Below, one piece after another: positions 61,845 to 64,000 of a DNA stretch of 64,000 nucleotides. The notes under the pieces are model-generated. The model searched no databases, was not told the DNA's origin, and saw nothing but the letters and a program-made list of their open reading frames with translations. Positions within the stretch are counted from its first letter, which is position 1. Each line of letters starts with the position of its first letter. The stretch is from Centipeda artemidis DSM 19719 (GTDB lineage: Bacteria; Bacillota; Negativicutes; Selenomonadales; Selenomonadaceae): contig NZ_AUFU01000007.1 in assembly GCF_000426665.1 (NCBI RefSeq), forward strand, positions 62,001 to 126,000. Reading direction: 5' to 3'. The position numbers and the translations under genes are program-made.

Positions 61845-63911
61845 TTACCGCTTCATGTTAATCAGCGTCTCGAGCATCTCGTCGGAGACGGTGATGATCT
61901 TCGAGTTGGACTGGAATCCGCGCTGGGTAATGATCATGTCCGAGAACTGATCGGCGATGTCGACGTTGGACATCTCAAGCGCAGAGGTCGTCAGCTCCGA
62001 ACCGATATCCGCCGCACCGCTGATCGTACGCGTGCCGGAGTTGTTCGACTCCTGATAGAGATTGCCGCCCATCTTCGTGAGACCCGAGGGGTTGTTGAAC
62101 TGCGCCATCGCGATCTGCGCCTCTTTCTGACGCACACCGTTCGTGTAGGTGCCCGTGATCACGCCCGCACTGTCGATCTCAACCTTCGAGAGTGTCCCTG
62201 CCGCATTGCCGTCCGTCGTCCCGGCGGCAGTGCTTGTCCCCGAATACTGCGTGAGGGCGGCGAGATTCATCGTCAGCTGTTGTGCCGCGGCACCATTCGT
62301 ATAGGTCATATTGAGCGATGCCGACCCGCTTACATAGGCGCCTGTAGCGTCAAATTTCAAGTCGGTTTTCGAGAGTGCAACTGTCGTCGTCGTTCCGTCT
62401 TCCTCGGTGATGTTATAGGTATCTCCGCCGGTACCGAGGGAAAGCGTCCACGTGTTGTTCGACGACTTCGTGAAGACCACGGGAACGGAATGGCTCTTGC
62501 CAAGCGAATCGTAGACCGTAATGAGAGACGTGAACGACGGATAGAACGTATCCCCTGCGGCATAGCTCTTGCCGACAAGACCATCAACAGAGGTGCCCGT
62601 CTTTGTATTCAGCGTCACGCTTGATACTGTCTTGCCGCCGTATGTATAGGTGGACTCACGCGTGATTGCCGTGATCTTTCCATCTGCTGCACTTCCCGTA
62701 TGTGGATAACTCTGCGTCGCAGACGCAACAGTCAGGTTGCTAGTAAGCTGGGCTCTGTTACCGTCGGCCGTCGTTACCGTTGCGCCACCGTCGTTGGCAG
62801 TGCCACGAGCCGTAATTTTTGAAATTTTGAGCTGTCCTGTATACTTATCTCCCTGTTTATAAGTGAAACTCGCTGGATTAGGAACGACTACTTCAACAGT
62901 ATGTCCCTTGTTGATATTATTATCCGTGTCAAGTGTCAACTTCACTGTTGGAGGTGGTCCAGCCTGTGTTTGTGCCGTCTTAATAGTCCCACTAATCGTA
63001 TAGCTATCTCCATAGGCATAAGTACCCGTCTCCAATTTTTCAACATCCACTGTCGTCGCACCGGCAATTGACTTCGGGCTGGACGGATTAGAGGTATCTA
63101 TATCAAGCTTTAAATCTACATTGCCTTCAGCTGGTGAGCCTGATTTTGATGCCGTGATACTGGTTATATTGGATGTATAGAGCACTCCCTGAGGGGCATG
63201 GTCGAGTTCCTGCACAGCAGCAGCCGCCGCATCGCTAATGCGGATCTTCTTCCCCGTATCGGTCGTCAGAACATAGCTGCCGGACTCTGTCGGCGTATAG
63301 GAGCTGACCGTTCCCGTCGTACCGTCCGCATAGCGCACAAGAGTATTTGCCACCTCATATCCCGGCGTCGTCGCATTGAGGTTCTTCGTAAAGGACGCTG
63401 TGGTCGTCGTCGTTGCCTTCATGGACTTACCCGCCGGGACTTGAATATTCGTCGTATTTGCTCCGCCATTGGAGATCACGCCATTGTTCGCCATATAGCC
63501 CTGTACATAGAGCCCCGTGCTCGGGATCGTAAGGTTGCCCTGCGCGTCGAACTCGAACGCACCGTTGCGGGTGTAGTACTTCTCATTTCCGCGCGATACC
63601 ACAAAGAGCCCATCGCCGCGCGAGATGGCGATATCGGTGTTCTTGCCCGTCGACTGAACGGAACCGTTCGTATAGAGCAGGTCGGTACTTGCAACCGACA
63701 TGCCGAGACCGATCTGCTTCGGATTCACGCCGCCAATCGTCCCCTGCGGTGCGGACGCCCCCGAAAGGTTCTGCGAAATCATATCCGCAAACGTCACGCG
63801 GCTCGCCTTAAAGCCCGTCGTGTTGACGTTTGCAATGTTGTTGCCAATGACATCCATGCGGGTCTGATGACCCTTCAGCCCGGAAACGCCCGAGAACATG
63901 GAACGCATCAT
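61845..63911 (-). CDS. flgE: Flagellar hook protein FlgE
   Basis: 688 residues, long for a hook protein (about 400 in enterics). N-terminal MFSGVSGLKGHQTRMDVIGNNIANVNTTG-type rod/hook start is clear (key residues within 5-33), as is the C-terminal helix ending ISDEMLE-like VSDEMLETLINMKR. The middle (about 150-600) is a Ser/Thr/Gly-rich surface region. DNA for about residues 245-365 (62821-63180) is only about 44% G+C by my count and uses different codons. Monocistronic end with its own terminator; the upstream partners (flgD, fliK) would lie beyond the window. Confidence 0.95.
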   Translation of the reverse strand: MMRSMFSGVSGLKGHQTRMDVIGNNIANVNTTGFKASRVTFADMISQNLSGASAPQGTIGGVNPKQIGLGMSVASTDLLYTNGSVQSTGKNTDIAISRGDGLFVVSRGNEKYYTRNGAFEFDAQGNLTIPSTGLYVQGYMANNGVISNGGANTTNIQVPAGKSMKATTTTTASFTKNLNATTPGYEVANTLVRYADGTTGTVSSYTPTESGSYVLTTDTGKKIRISDAAAAAVQELDHAPQGVLYTSNITSITASKSGSPAEGNVDLKLDIDTSNPSSPKSIAGATTVDVEKLETGTYAYGDSYTISGTIKTAQTQAGPPPTVKLTLDTDNNINKGHTVEVVVPNPASFTYKQGDKYTGQLKISKITARGTANDGGATVTTADGNRAQLTSNLTVASATQSYPHTGSAADGKITAITRESTYTYGGKTVSSVTLNTKTGTSVDGLVGKSYAAGDTFYPSFTSLITVYDSLGKSHSVPVVFTKSSNNTWTLSLGTGGDTYNITEEDGTTTTVALSKTDLKFDATGAYVSGSASLNMTYTNGAAAQQLTMNLAALTQYSGTSTAAGTTDGNAAGTLSKVEIDSAGVITGTYTNGVRQKEAQIAMAQFNNPSGLTKMGGNLYQESNNSGTRTISGAADIGSELTTSALEMSNVDIADQFSDMIITQRGFQSNSKIITVSDEMLETLINMKR

Positions 63912-64000
63912 AATGAATCTCTCCTTTGCGTATGTGACAGTGCAAAGGAAGAGCCGTTATCCTGATATAGTGCGCAGTCCCCCATGGTATCCTGCGCGCC
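63912..64000. other. Upstream of flgE to the window edge
   Basis: 89 bases. CAAAGGAG ribosome site at 63922-63930 for flgE. No promoter or other gene can be supported; an upstream flagellar gene probably ends beyond the edge. Confidence 0.4.

Noticed and set aside
1-64000. CRISPR array, insertion sequence or prophage
   Set aside because: No spaced direct repeats, transposase, integrase or phage structural gene was seen in any frame.

Overview
The window is a chromosomal segment from a flagellated bacterium of the Firmicutes type. Markers are FliY in place of a separate FliN, the CheC/CheD pair, RNase Y with YmdB, the CdaA/CdaR/GlmM set, FloA, FapA and a SwrB-like protein. The sequence is G+C rich by eye, and TTG and GTG starts are common. 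The gene set and protein sequences look most like the Negativicutes (Selenomonas relatives); that placement is inference from the sequence alone. Almost everything is on the minus strand. Only the M48 protease gene (19091) and a LysR gene (59254) are on the plus strand. I see no insertion sequence, prophage or CRISPR array.

Layout, left to right, although transcription mostly runs right to left. 1-4.3 kb: the start of rpmE with a strongly folded leader, ndh, a MATE exporter and a cell-wall amidase. 4.4-12.3 kb: basal-body operon flgB-flgC-fliE-fliF-fliG-fliH-fliI-fliJ, a lytic transglycosylase and a MotE-like gene, behind an extended -10 promoter at 12294. 12.3-18.9 kb: rny, a FIST-GGDEF diguanylate cyclase, an unknown gene, ymdB, a PHP phosphoesterase and an unusual P-loop/Asp23-like fusion. 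19-22.9 kb: M48 protease, a 316-base gap, floA, nfeD and tRNA-Pro(GGG).

22.9-43.7 kb: the main flagellar and chemotaxis block. Read in transcription order it is flbD, fliL, fliM, fliY, cheY, fliO, fliP, fliQ, fliR, flhB, flhA, flhF, flhG, a PilZ brake gene, cheB, cheA, cheW, cheC, cheD, a membrane protein, fliA, fapA, a small unknown and a SwrB-like gene. It carries three good sigma-A type promoters, before fliL, cheY and flhA. 43.8-57.2 kb is housekeeping: phoH-ybeY-era-DUF502-recO, a C39-like protease and EamA exporter, cdaA-cdaR-FAD oxidoreductase-glmM, ilvE, and acpS-nnr. 57.3-59 kb: motA-motB. 59-61.7 kb: a LysR regulator and a Dcu C4-dicarboxylate carrier. 61.8-63.9 kb: the hook gene flgE.

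Together the genes give the rod/MS-ring/C-ring/export core, the stator, the hook, the flagellar sigma factor and most of a CheA pathway. Both a c-di-GMP maker (FIST-GGDEF) and a PilZ effector are present, as is the c-di-AMP synthase. Missing from the window are fliK, flgD, filament genes, flgM, cheR and chemoreceptors. The most interesting points are a probable AUC/AUU start in the SwrB-like gene (and perhaps rny), the P-loop/Asp23 fusion, a three-hairpin rpmE leader, palindromes at the fliL and flbD promoter regions, a Rex-like site at ndh, and a low-G+C block inside flgE.
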